37,036 bases of DNA, taken from assembly GCA_016874135.1 (NCBI GenBank), contig VGVE01000024.1, forward strand, positions 1 through 37,036, read 5' to 3'. Positions within the stretch are counted from its first letter, which is position 1. The number at the start of each line of letters is the position of its first letter. A model generated the notes under the pieces. It was not told where the DNA came from. It was given only the letters and a program-made list of their open reading frames with translations, and did not search any database. A program made the translations under genes and the position numbers. The DNA is from Gammaproteobacteria bacterium. GTDB taxonomy: Bacteria > Pseudomonadota > Gammaproteobacteria > Pseudomonadales > Azotimanducaceae. This document shows, piece after piece, positions 8,105 through 16,404 of this stretch.

Positions 8105-9376
8105 TTCGGGTGTACCACTACCGGCAGTTTGGTATAGCCGCGCACGAAGGTTGAGAACACGCGCTCCGGTTCGCCAACGACTTCAATCTGGTGGAACCGC
8201 TGCATGATTTCTTCCCACAGGATTCGCAGCTGCATGTCGCCGAGCCTGTTGCCCATGCACCGGTGGATCCCGAAACCGAAGGAGAGGTGCTTGCGCGCGG
8301 TCTCGCGGTCGATGATCAGCTTGTCGGCATCAGGGAATACCGCTGCATCGCGGTTACCGGAGACGTACCACATCACCACTTTGTCACCGGCACGGATGTG
8401 TTCGCCATTCAGCACGTAGTCGACTTTAGCGCGCCTTCGCATATGGGCGAGCGGTGTCTGCCAACGGATAATCTCGGCGACCATGTTGGGAATGAGTGCG
8501 GGATTGGCGCGGAGTTTGTCGTATTCACCGGGGAACTGGTTGAGCGCAAGAACACCACCGCTGATAGAGTTACGTGTCGTGTCGTTGCCACCGACGATGA
8601 GCAGAATGACGTTACCGAGATATTCCATTGGCGGCATGTTCTGGGTAGCAGCGCCGTGAACCAGCATGGAAATCATGTCATCCGCCGGCGGCTCAGTCGC
8701 TCGCTGATTCCACAACCCCCTAAAGTACCCGAGGCATTCGAGCAGTTCGGCACGGCGCTGTTCTTCGGAGTCGACGATGCCTGCACCGGGTGCCGCGGTA
8801 GCTACGTCGGACCAGCGGGTGAGTTTGGCGCGTTCTTCGAATGGGAAGCCGAGAATCGTCGCCAGCATCTGTGTCGTCAGTTCGATCGAAACCCGGTCGA
8901 CCCAGTTGAAGGGTTCGCCCACCGGAAGATTGTCGAGAATCGAACCGACCCGCGACCGGATGGTGCTTTCGAGGTTGGCGAGATTTCTCGGGGCCACCAC
9001 CGGCTGCACCACTTTGCGTTGCTCATCGTGTCGTGGCCGGTCCATGGCAATGAACATCGGTAGCTGGAAGTCTTCATCCTGGTCGCTGATGACGATGCCC
9101 GGTTCGCTGCTGAACACGTCGTGGTTTTCATCCACTTCCTTGATCAGCCTGTAGTTGGTCACTGACCAGTAAGGGCCGAAGGCGCTGTCTTTGGAGAAGT
9201 GCACCGGTGCTTCGCGGCGCAAACGCTCAAAAAAACGGCCAATGAACGTCACTCGCGAAATACCCTGGGCGGGCAACGTCCAGGTCAACCAGTGGGGTTG
9301 TCCGCGGATCTTGTTCAGGACGTGGTTGCAGTGAAAGGTCGATAGTGGAGGGCTCGACAATGCGGGCTTCGCTCAT
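8101..9376 (-). CDS. Cytochrome P450, CYP153-like, with a single-base frameshift in an A7/T7 run
   Basis: This heme monooxygenase resembles CYP153 alkane/fatty-acid terminal hydroxylases (IVESEE-like region, GGNDTTRNS, EIIRWQTPLAHMRR, HLSFGFGIHRCMGNRL). Landmarks are the I-helix GGNDTT, the ExxR motif EIIR and the heme-ligand cysteine near residue 373. The main frame (8101 to about 9228) begins in mid-protein. The natural N-terminus is in another frame: ATG 9376 (GGAGA upstream), MSEARIVEP... to VHWPFF, after which seven consecutive T on the minus strand (9229-9235) shift into stop. Removing one T joins WPFF to ERLRREAPVH and gives a normal 424-aa protein. This is either a sequencing homopolymer error or a real or phase-variable frameshift. 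CYP153s need ferredoxin and reductase partners; none is in the window. Confidence 0.85.
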
Positions 9377-9716
9377 GGGATTCTCCGGTGAAGACCCGGG
9401 CAGGTAGTCAGACAATAAGAAAATACAACGTTTCGTTTAGAAAACAAGGTCGGCGACCAGGAATTCACCACGGTCCGCAAATCGGAATCGCCACAAAACA
9501 GGCGTAGCGCTGTTCTTCGGCTGGATGCCGCGTTACCATGCGCGCCGCTTTTTGGGTCACCGGCACAGCTGTAGGCCCGAGATCGGGGCTAAACACAGTT
9601 CACGCACAGGCTGTGCTTTCCGGGAAACCGGCGCGGCCGAAGCGTCTTTGTGTTTTCCGGAGGATACGTATTGGTGATCTTTAACTGGATCAAGGTGTTA
9701 ACAGCGGAGAACGCCT
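9377..9716. other. Intergenic region between P450 operon and infC
   Basis: About 340 bp. It holds the minus-strand P450 promoter (9420-9447), a perfect inverted repeat GCACAG-G-CTGTGC (9604-9616), a second imperfect dyad around AGGCCCGA/TCGGGGCT (about 9573-9590), and a possible 16-codon leader reading frame just before infC. thrS, which precedes infC in E. coli and Pseudomonas, is absent. I cannot place the infC promoter with confidence. Confidence 0.6.
9420..9447 (-). promoter_or_regulatory. Possible promoter of the P450-TetR operon
   Basis: On the minus strand, TTGTTT (9447-9442) and TATTTT (9425-9420) are separated by 16 bp, about 45 bp before the P450 start. The spacer contains the small palindrome ACG-TTT-CGT (9428-9436), a possible TetR operator. 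It is AT-rich against a GC-rich background. Confidence 0.38.
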
Positions 9717-9720
9717 ATTA
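9671..9720 (+). CDS. Possible 16-residue leader peptide coupled to infC
   Basis: TTG at 9671 (or GTG 9674) follows GGAGG (9659-9663) at good spacing and opens a short frame, [16 protein letters not shown], whose TAA (9718-9720) overlaps the infC AUU start codon (9717-9719). The overlap would allow translational coupling to an otherwise weak start. It is not recognised from any family; it may be fortuitous. Confidence 0.3.
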
Positions 9721-10301
9721 AGAAAGTTGCAGGCAAGCCGTCCGATCGAACCCTCCTCAATGAGGAGATTTTTGCCCGGACTGTGCGGCTGATTGGCGCC
9801 AACGGCGAGCAGGTTGGCGTGGTGTCCAGGGATGAAGCGTTGCAGGAGGCCCGGCGTGCGAGTCTGGACCTGGTGATGATCGCGGCGGAAGCAGATCCGC
9901 CGGTGGTCAAAATCATGGACTTCGGCAAGCACCTCTTCGAAGTAAAGAAAAACAAGGCGTTGCAGCGCAAAAAACAGAAACAGATTCAAGTCAAAGAGAT
10001 GAAGTTTCGCCCTGGCACCGAGGAAGGCGACTATCAGGTCAAACTGCGCAACCTGAAGCGCTTCCTGGAAGACGGCGACAAGGCCAAGGTCTCACTGCGG
10101 TTCAAGGGTCGTGAAATGGTCCATCCGGAAATCGGGTTGGAACTCATGACCCGTATCGGCAAAGACCTTGATGAGATGGCAGCGATCGAGAGCGAACCAA
10201 AGTTCGAAGGTCGACAGGTCATCATGGTGCTCGCGCCCCGTCGCAAAAAGGCGGGACCGAAACCGGCCACAGCGGCAACTTCGGTTGCCACCGAGGCCTG
10301 A
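9717..10301 (+). CDS. infC: Translation initiation factor IF-3
   Basis: IF-3 binds the 30S subunit, prevents premature 50S joining and proofreads the start codon. I set the start at ATT 9717, giving 194 aa (180 in E. coli): GGAG sits at 9706-9709, seven bases upstream, and the residues that follow ([26 protein letters not shown]) match the IF-3 N-terminus, which the first NUG codon (GTG 9783) would remove. An AUU start is the hallmark of infC and underlies its autoregulation, since IF-3 discriminates against AUU. The N-domain ([16 protein letters not shown]) and C-domain ([28 protein letters not shown]) are both complete. The C-terminal tail after MVLAPRRKK is longer than in E. coli. It is first in the rpmI-rplT-pheST-ihfA operon. 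Confidence 0.96.
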   Translation: MKKVAGKPSDRTLLNEEIFARTVRLIGANGEQVGVVSRDEALQEARRASLDLVMIAAEADPPVVKIMDFGKHLFEVKKNKALQRKKQKQIQVKEMKFRPGTEEGDYQVKLRNLKRFLEDGDKAKVSLRFKGREMVHPEIGLELMTRIGKDLDEMAAIESEPKFEGRQVIMVLAPRRKKAGPKPATAATSVATEA

Positions 10302-10316
10302 CAGCCCTGAGCGCGA

Positions 10317-10420
10317 CAGGATCGTGCGGTGGCGTGAGATCGACGGAGTCGGTCGAACGACACGGTGCGATCCTGATTGAGAGGTCCTGAACAATATCGA
10401 ACGCCCGCACGATCGGGCGT
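10317..10420 (+). promoter_or_regulatory. Structured infC-rpmI spacer, candidate L20 autoregulatory site
   Basis: The 137-bp spacer contains a long-range perfect 8-bp pairing, CAGGATCG (10317-10324) with CGATCCTG (10368-10375), enclosing small stems such as CGAC/GTCG. A perfect 7-bp hairpin, ACGCCCG (10401-10407) with CGGGCGT (10414-10420), then ends ten bases before the rpmI ribosome site. In E. coli, ribosomal protein L20 represses rpmI-rplT by binding structured RNA in this same spacer. There is no T-run, so these are not terminators. The assignment to L20 is by position. Confidence 0.45.
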
Positions 10421-10438
10421 CAATTGCGTGGAGCAGAT

Positions 10439-10639
10439 ATGCCCAAACTGAAGACCAAGCGGTCTGCAGCGAAACGTTTTCGCCGCACCGCAACCGGTTA
10501 TAAACACCGGTCTACCAATCGCGGCCACAATTTCACTGGCCGAAGCATGAAACGCAAACGCCAACTCAGGGGGATGCATGCGGTTTCGGCCGCTGACACT
10601 CCGGAACTGAACCGGCTGTTGCCCACCAAGGCACGTTGA
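10439..10639 (+). CDS. rpmI: 50S ribosomal protein L35
   Basis: A 66-aa very basic protein, MPKLKTKRSAAKRFRRTATG..., matching L35 (65 aa in E. coli) throughout. ATG 10439 has GGAG at 10430-10433; the five codons upstream in frame are not part of the family. It lies nine bases before rplT, in the conserved infC-rpmI-rplT order. Confidence 0.98.
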   Translation: MPKLKTKRSAAKRFRRTATGYKHRSTNRGHNFTGRSMKRKRQLRGMHAVSAADTPELNRLLPTKAR

Positions 10640-10648
10640 GGAGGACCC

Positions 10649-11032
10649 ATGGCCAGAGCAGGTTCGCGGGTAGCTTCCAGAGCGCGCCGCAAGAAAGTAC
10701 TGGATGCCGCGAAGGGCTATTTCAGCGCCCGAAGCCGTACCTTCAAGGTTGCACGTCAGGCGGTAACGAAGGCGGGGCAGTATGCCTATCGCGACCGTCG
10801 ACAGCGAAAGCGCCAGTTCCGAGCGCTGTGGATTGTCCGCATCAACGCCGGTGCGAGGGAACACGGACTGTCGTACAGCCGGTTCATTAACGGTCTCAAG
10901 CTCGCCGGTATTGAAATGGATCGTCGCGTGATGGCGGATCTGGCTATGTTCGAGCCGGAAGCCTTCGGCAAGCTTGCCGACGCGGCCAAGGCCGCGCTCG
11001 AAGCCGCCGGGTCTGTAGCGCTCGCCGCATAA
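10649..11032 (+). CDS. rplT: 50S ribosomal protein L20
   Basis: A 127-aa RNA-binding protein needed for early 50S assembly and, in enterics, the repressor of its own operon. The core is unmistakable ([54 protein letters not shown]). GAGGAGG lies just before ATG 10649. The C-terminus is about nine residues longer than in E. coli and alanine-rich. The 155 bp after it shows no phenylalanine-rich leader peptide like E. coli pheM. Confidence 0.98.
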   Translation: MARAGSRVASRARRKKVLDAAKGYFSARSRTFKVARQAVTKAGQYAYRDRRQRKRQFRALWIVRINAGAREHGLSYSRFINGLKLAGIEMDRRVMADLAMFEPEAFGKLADAAKAALEAAGSVALAA

Positions 11033-11187
11033 GCCGGTTGTTGGGCAGGTGGCGAAAGCTCCCCCGCCCGGTCTTGCTGCGTGTAGGTCCGGACTGAACA
11101 AAGCGGACGGAGGTACTTCCGGTTTTCCCGGTGGGCCGCTTCGATTCGATTGTTCCAAAGGTAGCTTGCATCGGGAAACAGAACGCC

Positions 11188-12213
11188 GTGAGCGATAGCG
11201 TCGATTCCATCCAGGTCGCACTGTCATCCGCATTGGGCGGTGCGAATTCACTCGACGCCGTGGAACAGCTACGCGTCGATTATCTTGGCAAGAAAGGCCA
11301 GATTACGGGGCTTTTGAAGGCACTCGGGGCGATGGCACCCGAAGCGCGCAAGTCTGCGGGCCAGGCGATCAATCAGCTCAAGAACTGGGCGCAGGAGGCC
11401 ATCGACCAGCGACGCGACGGATTGCTGGATTCAGCGGGGCCTGTAATACCGGTCGACATGACCATGCCCGGCTTCGCGGTTTCTCCCGGTGGCCTCCACC
11501 CCATCACCCAGATGATGTACGACCTCGATGATGCGTTTGCTGCGCTCAACTTCGAGGTCTATCAGGGGCCCGAAGTTTCGACCGAAGAATATGATTTCGA
11601 CTACATGAATTTCCCGCCGGAGCATCCCGCCCGGGAAAGCATGGACACCTACTGGATCCGCAATGTCGCCGGCAACAGCCGCACCTGTCTGCGACCTCAT
11701 CTGACGGGTGGCAGTGTGCGTCGGATGATGATGGGACCACCGCCGTACCGTTTCGTCTATCCCGGCCATGTCTACCGCAACGAAACAACCGACTCGCGGC
11801 ATGAACGAGCCTTCACGCAATACGAAGCACTCATCGTCGACCGGGACGTACCATTCACCGCCGGCCGGTTGCTGATCGATACCATTCTGGAAACTGTGTT
11901 CGGTCGACCGGTGAAAACGCGCATGCGGGCAGGCTTTTTTCCCTTCGTGGAGCCTGGTTACGAGATCGACATGGAATGCCAGGTCTGCCAGGGCGCCGGC
12001 TGCTCCGTGTGCAAGCACGTCGGCTGGATCGAAGTCATGCCGGGTGGTGTACCGCACCCCAATGTCTTGCGGGCAGCGGGCGTCGATCCGGATGAATGGA
12101 CGGGTTTTTACGTGAATGTGGGTCTCGACCGCCTCGTCATGATGCGTTATCGCATCGACGATGTGCGTCTCTTCCACGGCGCTGATCTGCGTTTCCTGAA
12201 TCAGTTTCGGTAA
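11188..12213 (+). CDS. pheS: Phenylalanyl-tRNA synthetase alpha subunit (atypical, with Cys4 motif)
   Basis: This is the catalytic subunit of the (alpha-beta)2 enzyme charging tRNA-Phe. I chose GTG 11188 (341 aa) because family homology begins there (SIQVALSSAL..., VDYLGKKGQITGLL); an in-frame GTG at 11131 would add 19 residues. Class II motifs are recognisable (GGLHPITQMMYDLDDAFAAL; YPGHVYRNE; VPHPNVLRAAG; GLDRLVMMRYRIDDVRLF). Two features differ from E. coli and Pseudomonas: the motif-2 segment reads AFTQYEAL where FHQxEG is usual, and a CxxCxxxxCxxC insertion (CQVCQGAGCSVC) precedes the last catalytic block, probably a metal knuckle as in some non-gammaproteobacterial PheS. It lies five bases before pheT. 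Confidence 0.95.
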   Translation: MSDSVDSIQVALSSALGGANSLDAVEQLRVDYLGKKGQITGLLKALGAMAPEARKSAGQAINQLKNWAQEAIDQRRDGLLDSAGPVIPVDMTMPGFAVSPGGLHPITQMMYDLDDAFAALNFEVYQGPEVSTEEYDFDYMNFPPEHPARESMDTYWIRNVAGNSRTCLRPHLTGGSVRRMMMGPPPYRFVYPGHVYRNETTDSRHERAFTQYEALIVDRDVPFTAGRLLIDTILETVFGRPVKTRMRAGFFPFVEPGYEIDMECQVCQGAGCSVCKHVGWIEVMPGGVPHPNVLRAAGVDPDEWTGFYVNVGLDRLVMMRYRIDDVRLFHGADLRFLNQFR

Positions 12214-12218
12214 GCGTC

Positions 12219-14618
12219 ATGAAAGTATCGCTCGAGTGGCTTCGTGACTACGTCGATCTGCCGGTAAGGCTCACACCTGCACAGCTGATGCATGACCTCA
12301 CGCTGTCGACTGTGGAGGTTGAAGGCATTCATCACCCGGCGGAGGACCTGCAGGGGCTCTGCGTCGCCGAGGTGGTTCATGCAGAGCTGATTCCGAACAC
12401 ACATCTCACGCTGACGCGTGTGGATGTCGGGGCCTATGGCACGCTTCAGGTGGTCTGTGGTGCAGCCAACGTGCGTACCGGTATGCGTGTCATCCTGGCG
12501 TTGCCGGGTGCTTCCATACACCCCAAGGGCGCTGCTGAACCGCTCACAGTGCAGAGGGTGAAACTCCGAGGTGTGGACAGCGAAGGCGTGCTGTGTGCCC
12601 TGGATGAGGTCGGTCTTGGTGCACTTTTTCCGCCAGCTCCGGGGGGCGGGCAGCGCGGCATAGTAGATTTGTCGGGCATAAACCTTCCTGCGGGCACTGC
12701 ACTTGCCACGGCCATCGGCTATGACGACGCCGTTCTTGAAATCGACAACAAGTCTCTGACCAACAGACCCGATCTGTGGGGGCATCACGGTATCGCGCGG
12801 GAACTGGCCGCCATCTATCGGGTGCCGCTGAAGACACTGCCGCTCCCGGGCAACCTGCCGCAGGTTAGTGATCTGTTGGGTAAACCCGATGCAACGATCT
12901 GCAACCGGTTTACTGCAACTGTCTTCGATAAAGTTTCGGTCACCACAGCACCGTTGTGGATGCGCAGTCGCCTGGCTCGGGTTGGTCAGCGCAGCATCGA
13001 TCTTTTCGTCGATCTCACCAACTACGTTATGTTCGCTACCGGACAGCCGAGTCATGCCTATGACGCAGACGAGTTGAGCGCGCCAATGACGGCGAGATTT
13101 GGCAAGCAGGGCGAAAAGCTCACGTTGCTGGACGAAACCGTCCACGAAGTACCGGGGTTGCCCTGTATTGCCGATGCAAACCAGGTTCTCGCGGCAGCGG
13201 GTGTCATGGGTGGCGCAGCGTCCGGTGTCACTGCAAAAACGCAGCGGATCTTTCTCGAAATGGCTTCCTTCCAGCCTCAGGTTGTGCGCAAGTCCTCGCA
13301 GCGGCTCGGAGCACGCACTGAGGCCTCGTCCCGCTTTGAAAAAGGTATCGATTCGCAACGCATCGATGGAGCGCTTGGCCTTTTCATCGAGTTGGTGCAG
13401 TCCATTCAGCCGGGTGTGGTGTGCAGCGGCCATCAGGATGTGATCAACCGGAACACCGAGTGTGCCCACATCTCGGTGCAAATCCCGTTCATCAATCGTC
13501 GCCTTGGCAAAACCTTCTCTGCACAGGAGATGTCCGAATCACTCCAGCGACTGGGTTTAGGTGTTGTGCAGGAAGTCGATACGTTGCACCTGACCGCACC
13601 GAGCTGGCGGTCAACTGGTGATCTGAGTTTGCCCGCTGACATCGTCGAAGAAGTTGCTCGGCTGCATGGCTACGACAACTTTCGCATCGTGCCCCCGCGT
13701 ATCGATCTCGAACGAATACCGCGCAGCAAACGTCTACCCCTCGAGCGTCGCGTCAGGGAGTTTCTCGCGTCAGCCGGCTTGCAGGAAGTCTTTACCTATC
13801 CCTGGGCCAATGCGCCGTTGCTCGCGGCAGCGGGAATCGACACCTCGACACTCTTCGAACTCGAAGCACCACCGGGTCCTGAGCAGCGGTTCCTGCGCGC
13901 CAGTCTGGTTCCCAACCTCATCGAAGCCGTTGCCCTCAACCAGCACAACTTTGAGCAGTTCGGCTTGTTTGAATCAGGCGCAGTGTTTCCCGGAAAAATC
14001 GAAAAGCGTCACGTCGCCGGAGTGTTCTGCGGCAACGATCTGCATGAACTGGTCGCCAAGGCCAAAGGTGTCATTGATGGCTTGCTTCGCAAAGTGCATA
14101 TCAGCTCCCTGAAGCAGAACACCGGCGGACTGTTGCCAGGCTGGGCAGATGCGTCTGCGAGGCTCGAGTACGCTCCCTTATCTGTTGAGGGCGGCGAAGT
14201 GGCGGGGTGTCTTGCCCGCGTCGGTAACCGGTGTCGCCGTGCAGCCGGGATCAAGCGGGGGGAAGTGGTTGCCTTCGAGTTGGACCTCAGCCACCTGCAG
14301 CCGCATACGACGCGTGAAAACGCCTGGTCGGCGCTCCCTGCCCATCCTGAAACGTCCTTCGACATCACCGTGCTGGCTGCAGACGAGGTGCACTGGGCGG
14401 ATGTGCACCATGACGTCAGTACAATCGACTCGAGGATTCGCAGTGTGGAATGGATCGGAGAGTATCGTGGCAAGGGCATTGAGGCTGGAGCACGGGCACT
14501 TACCCTGCGCGTGCGCCTCGGCCTTTTCGACCGGACGCTGACGGCTGAGGAAAGTGAAGGTGTTCGCGTCGGCGTGACAGCATTACTCGCTGAACGGTTC
14601 AAGGCCCATCCACGATAA
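12219..14618 (+). CDS. pheT: Phenylalanyl-tRNA synthetase beta subunit (atypical lineage)
   Basis: 799 aa with the standard architecture: an N-terminal tRNA-binding OB domain (VAEVVHAELIPNTHLTLTRVDVG, about 48-70), B3/4 editing and B5 domains in the middle (ADIVEEVARLHGYDNFRIVPP), an inactive class II core (NLIEAVALNQHNFEQFGLFESG) and a C-terminal anticodon-binding FDX-ACB domain (LPAHPETSFDITVLAADEVHWADV). The segment DNKSLTNRPDLWGHHGIARELAAIY differs from the TPNRADCLGIIGVARDVA-type sequence of ordinary gammaproteobacterial PheT and recalls PheT of other phyla. With the unusual PheS this suggests the pair has been exchanged as a unit. ATG 12219 is five bases after pheS. Confidence 0.96.
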   Translation: MKVSLEWLRDYVDLPVRLTPAQLMHDLTLSTVEVEGIHHPAEDLQGLCVAEVVHAELIPNTHLTLTRVDVGAYGTLQVVCGAANVRTGMRVILALPGASIHPKGAAEPLTVQRVKLRGVDSEGVLCALDEVGLGALFPPAPGGGQRGIVDLSGINLPAGTALATAIGYDDAVLEIDNKSLTNRPDLWGHHGIARELAAIYRVPLKTLPLPGNLPQVSDLLGKPDATICNRFTATVFDKVSVTTAPLWMRSRLARVGQRSIDLFVDLTNYVMFATGQPSHAYDADELSAPMTARFGKQGEKLTLLDETVHEVPGLPCIADANQVLAAAGVMGGAASGVTAKTQRIFLEMASFQPQVVRKSSQRLGARTEASSRFEKGIDSQRIDGALGLFIELVQSIQPGVVCSGHQDVINRNTECAHISVQIPFINRRLGKTFSAQEMSESLQRLGLGVVQEVDTLHLTAPSWRSTGDLSLPADIVEEVARLHGYDNFRIVPPRIDLERIPRSKRLPLERRVREFLASAGLQEVFTYPWANAPLLAAAGIDTSTLFELEAPPGPEQRFLRASLVPNLIEAVALNQHNFEQFGLFESGAVFPGKIEKRHVAGVFCGNDLHELVAKAKGVIDGLLRKVHISSLKQNTGGLLPGWADASARLEYAPLSVEGGEVAGCLARVGNRCRRAAGIKRGEVVAFELDLSHLQPHTTRENAWSALPAHPETSFDITVLAADEVHWADVHHDVSTIDSRIRSVEWIGEYRGKGIEAGARALTLRVRLGLFDRTLTAEESEGVRVGVTALLAERFKAHPR

Positions 14619-14910
14619 CCCTTACGACTGCAAGAGACCGGGCTGACACGGGTGTAATCCGACAGAGTTTACAAAAAGGTGTGTTCCGGACGATTTGGAC
14701 CCACGTAAATCCTTGGGGCCGAAAGAAATCTGGGTTAGCATGCCCAAAGGTCGAGTCGAGCGACCCAAAACAACAAGATTTTCGAGCCCGAAGAAGAACA
14801 ACAAAAGATAGTCCGCGCTCCTGACTCAACTTCGAGCAGCAGGTGCGGCGTCAAAATGGGCAGGGGGAATTCCAGATGTGGCACGCGAAGCGTGTCAGCG
14901 AGCAGGCGTC
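14619..14910. other. Intergenic region before ihfA
   Basis: About 290 bp, unusually long for the pheT-ihfA junction. It may hold a separate ihfA promoter; a weak candidate is TTGGGG near 14715 with TTAGCAT about 17 bp later. No terminator-like hairpin or convincing gene is visible. AGGGGG near 14862 could serve a GTG start at 14878 for ihfA. Confidence 0.45.
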
Positions 14911-15213
14911 ATGAGCGCGCTGACCAAAGCCGAAATGGCTGACCGTCTGTTTGAGGAACTAGGCCTCAACAAACGCGAAGCCAAAGAAGTGGTGGAAATC
15001 TTTTTCGAAGAACTCAGGCAGAGTCTTGAACGGAATGAACCGGTCAAGTTGTCAGGGTTTGGTAATTTCGAACTCCGTGAAAAGGGCGAACGCCCAGGAC
15101 GCAATCCGAAGACGGGGGAAGAAATACCCATCACTGCACGGCGGGTGGTAACGTTCCGCCCGGGACAAAAACTCAAACAGCGCGTGGAAGCCTATGCTGG
15201 ACCCGGGTCATAA
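14911..15213 (+). CDS. ihfA: Integration host factor alpha subunit
   Basis: A sequence-specific DNA-bending protein (heterodimer with IhfB) used in transcription, replication and recombination. The 100-aa product from ATG 14911 matches IhfA over its length ([69 protein letters not shown]), including the intercalating proline in GRNPKTGE. An in-frame GTG at 14878 has a better ribosome site and would add 11 residues, so the start is not certain. It overlaps the MerR gene by 20 bases. Confidence 0.96.
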   Translation: MSALTKAEMADRLFEELGLNKREAKEVVEIFFEELRQSLERNEPVKLSGFGNFELREKGERPGRNPKTGEEIPITARRVVTFRPGQKLKQRVEAYAGPGS

Positions 15214-15550
15214 CAGCGAACTCCCCCCGATCCCGGGGAAGCGCTACTTCACGATTGGCGAGGTTTCGCAGCTCTGCGAGGTCAAACCGCATGTGCTGCG
15301 TTATTGGGAGCAGGAATTCTCGCAGCTGAAACCAGTCAAGCGCCGCGGTAATCGCCGCTACTATCAGCGCCAGGACGTGCTCACCATTCGACAGATCCGG
15401 TCGCTGCTCTATGAGCAGGGTTTCACGATCACCGGGGCCCGACAGCGACTTGAGGGTGAGGGGGCCAAAGAAGACATCACTCAGTTCAAACTCATCGTGA
15501 AGCAGATGATTGTTGAACTCGAAGACGTACTACGGGTGCTCAAGTCCTAA
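15194..15550 (+). CDS. MerR family transcriptional regulator
   Basis: 118 aa with a winged helix-turn-helix of MerR type ([45 protein letters not shown]) and a short coiled-coil tail without cysteine ligands, so probably not a metal sensor. This is the conserved MerR-like gene that follows ihfA in Pseudomonas and other gammaproteobacteria. Its target is not known to me. The ATG lies inside the ihfA end, suggesting coupling. Confidence 0.93.
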   Translation: MLDPGHNSELPPIPGKRYFTIGEVSQLCEVKPHVLRYWEQEFSQLKPVKRRGNRRYYQRQDVLTIRQIRSLLYEQGFTITGARQRLEGEGAKEDITQFKLIVKQMIVELEDVLRVLKS

Positions 15551-15588
15551 AATTCGTCTTGGTAGCGCGTTGAAGCGCGGACTCGGCT

Positions 15589-15616
15589 TTGCCATTGCGA
15601 GCCCCATGAGTATGAT
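15589..15616 (+). promoter_or_regulatory. tRNA-Pro promoter
   Basis: TTGCCA (15589-15594) and TATGAT (15611-15616) with 16-bp spacing, followed by the GC-rich discriminator GCCGGCC. The start would be about five bases before the tRNA. Confidence 0.55.
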
Positions 15617-15626
15617 GCCGGCCTTC

Positions 15627-15704
<78 letters not shown>

Positions 15705-15735
15705 ATAAGTTCCATAAAATCATGTACGTACAAAA

Positions 15736-15756
15736 GCCGGCGACTCGCCGGCTTTT
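15736..15756 (+). terminator. Intrinsic terminator after tRNA-Pro (probably bidirectional)
   Basis: GCCGGCG (15736-15742), loop ACT, CGCCGGC (15746-15752), then TTTT (15753-15756). AAAA precedes the stem, so the reverse strand has the same form. Reading leftward, the truncated phyH frame runs straight into it. Confidence 0.85.
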
Positions 15757-15759
15757 CTG

Positions 15760-16062
15760 CTCCACTTTGTAGAGATGCAGATCTTTTGTTTCGCACAAAC
15801 GCTCGGCCGCATCGACTAGGTCCGGCAGAATCGCGAGCCGGTTGAGTGCCCACGACGGATATGGAAAAAGGCGCATGCCGGCGAACTGGGAACGCGTGTA
15901 CCCCTTGTGGTGCGCTGGATCGGCGAAGTACTGGGCAGGCGTCGGGAACACCTTCCACAACGCCTCCTGCGCCGCCGCCAGCGTCTCGCGATCGAGGAAC
16001 TGCTCCACTACCGTGAAGCCTTGCATACGAACTTCATCGAGCCTGGCGTCCGGAATCCTCAT
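15760..16062 (-). pseudogene. Phytanoyl-CoA dioxygenase (PhyH) family N-terminal remnant
   Basis: ATG 16062 (GGAGG eight bases upstream) begins RIPDARLDEVRMQGFTVVEQFLDRETLAAA..., a typical N-terminus of Fe(II)/2-oxoglutarate PhyH-family dioxygenases. Recognisable sequence ends at KDLHLYKVE (about 15760), immediately before the terminator hairpin. The frame then continues through the terminator and antisense to the tRNA-Pro to a stop at 15667, which is meaningless protein. The double-stranded beta-helix with the iron-binding HxD...H residues is missing, so the product would be inactive. The break at a tRNA 3' end suggests loss or rearrangement at a common integration site. Confidence 0.72.
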
Positions 16063-16201
16063 GGGTCGTTCCTCCGGGCATTTGTTTTGCCGTTTTGCGG
16101 TGTTGTTTGACGCTGTCCTCTTCACCGGCCCGATGGGTCACTTTTGTTCAGTGTTTGACGAGTCGGTATCGGACGAAACAACCCGCGGGTGAGCAGGTCG
16201 A

Positions 16202-16404
16202 CTATCTTCGAGCCGAGAGGTACTTGGCGGCGAACTCCTGTAGTCGTTCGAGGAACTCCCGGGTAACTGTCTCCTCCAGCAAGACGATCAGCTCCCCCTC
16301 GTATCCCGCGACCAACAGGGAGCCGGAGATGAGGAGGCCGAGACCGATTCGGTTAGGTAGCGTGGTCGAAGTTAAATCGGTCTCCCTGTCTGGTGAGTTG
16401 TGGC
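16202..16404 (-). other. Orphan open frame, possible gene remnant
   Basis: Downstream of the crotonase on the same strand, a frame without a usable start codon reads LPNRIGLGLLISGSLLVAGY and then ELIVLLEETVTREFLERLQEFAAKYLSARR before TAG (16202-16204). The composition (a short hydrophobic stretch, then an amphipathic helix) looks protein-like. I do not recognise it. It may be the tail of a gene lost together with the rest of phyH. Confidence 0.25.

Noticed and set aside
11033-11187. pheM-like attenuation leader before pheS
   Set aside because: No frame shows a run of Phe codons; the only dyad near 11109-11122 is weak (five pairs including a G-T).
10034-11251. 405-codon minus-strand frame across infC-rpmI-rplT
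   Set aside because: It runs antisense to three ribosomal or translation genes and has no family features.
12201-13481. Long 426-codon minus-strand frame opposite pheT
   Set aside because: It is the antisense shadow of pheT; its composition is not protein-like and no ribosome site fits.
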